Part shown: one piece after another, positions 63,163-64,000 of the stretch
How the letters are laid out: every line of letters starts with the position of its first letter
Position numbering within the stretch: position 1 is the stretch's first letter
Assembly: GCF_015832195.1 (NCBI RefSeq)
Contig: NC_052046.1
Span: 45,642,473 to 45,706,472 of the forward strand
Reading direction: 5' to 3'
DNA: 64,000 bases
Source: Motacilla alba alba
Lineage: Eukaryota; Chordata; Aves; Passeriformes; Motacillidae
Position numbers and translations under genes: made by a program
The notes under the pieces: model-generated
Seen by the model: the letters and a program-made list of their open reading frames with translations, nothing else
What the model was told of the DNA's origin: nothing
The model's database searches: none

Positions 63163-64000
63163 TAGATGACAAAATAATGCTAAAACAGACAACTTAGTAT
63201 TATTTTAAATAAGCTAATCAGCTGCTTGACAGCAGCAGGTAGCTCAGAGAACTAAATAACAATGGCATTTTAAATTTATAAAATTATTAATGTTCCAGAG
63301 GGTCTCAAAATACTTGGAGAGGATTTTGTTCGTTACAGGAGCTCCAAGGAAACCTCAGATACCCTTCATAATTAGCAACAAAGAAAACAGATCATAAGGA
63401 ATTTCTGTGTATTTTGTAAATATTGGCATGTTTAGTTCTAAATAGCTTTAGTTGCACAGCTGTAAATTTAGTAAACTCATCATAATCATGAAATACATAA
63501 TGAATAAAACCACTTAATTAGTATATCTCCCTCAGAAATTATTTACCTAATGAGATGTAATTGCAGTGAATGCTGTTTAATTGGAACACAATTAGCATAT
63601 GTTCCAGACCGTGGTACTTACTCTTTACCAAGAACATTCTGTGGTGGTTAACCAGGTGTTAAAATCACTGCAAAATTTTAACTTTCCACTAGCTGATAAC
63701 ACAAGTCACCAAAAAAGACAGTTTTTGTGAACAGAATGTGATTTCTGTTCTTGCATTTCTATTCAATTATAGTATTTTCTGTCAGTTTTTTCCCTAATTC
63801 TAAAATCAGAGACTTAAAAACTGAATGCTAGGAAGTATTTGTAATTTCTTCCTTTTGGGCAAACGCTCTAAATTCCTACAGGCAATTACAGAACTTATTC
63901 ACACAGTCATAAAAATTGTACATGTAAATGCAACACGGGTCCCAAGTCTTCACAGACGATTATTCTCAAAATATCTTATAACCACAAGAAGCCACTTAAT
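63163..64000. other. AT-rich noncoding stretch with a TAATT motif cluster
   Basis: No gene is visible. TTAATTAG (63514-63521), TAATTGCAG (63558-63566), TTTAATTGG (63576-63584) and CAATTAGCAT (from 63589) fall within about 85 bases. These are homeodomain and POU-type core sites, but such words are common in AT-rich DNA. Regulatory function is inference only. Confidence 0.35.

Noticed and set aside
63640..63665. Resemblance of 'tgtggtggttaaccaggtg' to the start of an avian LTR
   Set aside because: The match stops after about 15 bases and no LTR body, polyadenylation signal or opposite end follows.
1..64000. CRISPR arrays, tRNA or rRNA genes, bacterial operons
   Set aside because: No regularly spaced identical repeats, no cloverleaf with A/B box sequence and no prokaryotic gene organisation was seen on either strand.

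Overview
The window looks like AT-rich vertebrate nuclear DNA from a bird, most likely a songbird. The evidence is the repeat content: several CR1 LINE fragments with typical avian 3' ends, and solo LTRs of the ERVL-like and ERVK-like kinds that are abundant in passerine genomes. Family names come from recognition by eye, not from a library search. No bacterial-style gene, operon, CRISPR array, tRNA or rRNA is visible. I found no convincing protein-coding exon in the 64 kb, so the window is best read as intergenic DNA or the inside of a very long intron.

Layout. Positions 1-480 are a CR1 fragment on the minus strand, followed by a T/G-rich degenerate repeat built on TATTG (481-955). A long solo LTR (3624-5028, minus strand) has an exact 5-bp target duplication. 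Positions 5034-38040 are mostly unique AT-rich sequence. It carries a stepwise-changing tetranucleotide array (7916-7997), several perfect hairpins, an AT-only palindromic block (18706-18788), short tandem duplications, a nested repeat cluster (25391-25475), a GCCTT/GCCCT pentamer array (33541-33593) and a CR1 tail (33761-33812). A degraded ERVL-type LTR piece lies at 38040-38310 and a 24-A run at 38520.

The 42.5-44.9 kb interval holds three plus-strand CR1 segments. One has an unusual local inverted duplication (42641-42708), and another keeps a decayed reverse-transcriptase C-terminus. An old CR1 copy lies at 51420-51860. The right part carries three LTRs: an ERVK-like solo LTR with an exact 6-bp target duplication (54991-55598, minus), a short alpharetrovirus-like LTR (58009-58318, minus) and an ERVL-like LTR of about 1 kb (62145-63162, plus). 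The last 800 bases contain a cluster of homeodomain-type TAATT motifs.

No genes here work together as a system. The biology is a record of retroelement insertion, LTR-LTR recombination, replication slippage and template switching. No previously undescribed system was found. The best leads are the CR1 inverted duplication, the clean target duplications that date and class the LTRs, the double hairpin sharing a seven-base motif at 61653-61709, and a few patches that may be conserved regulatory DNA.
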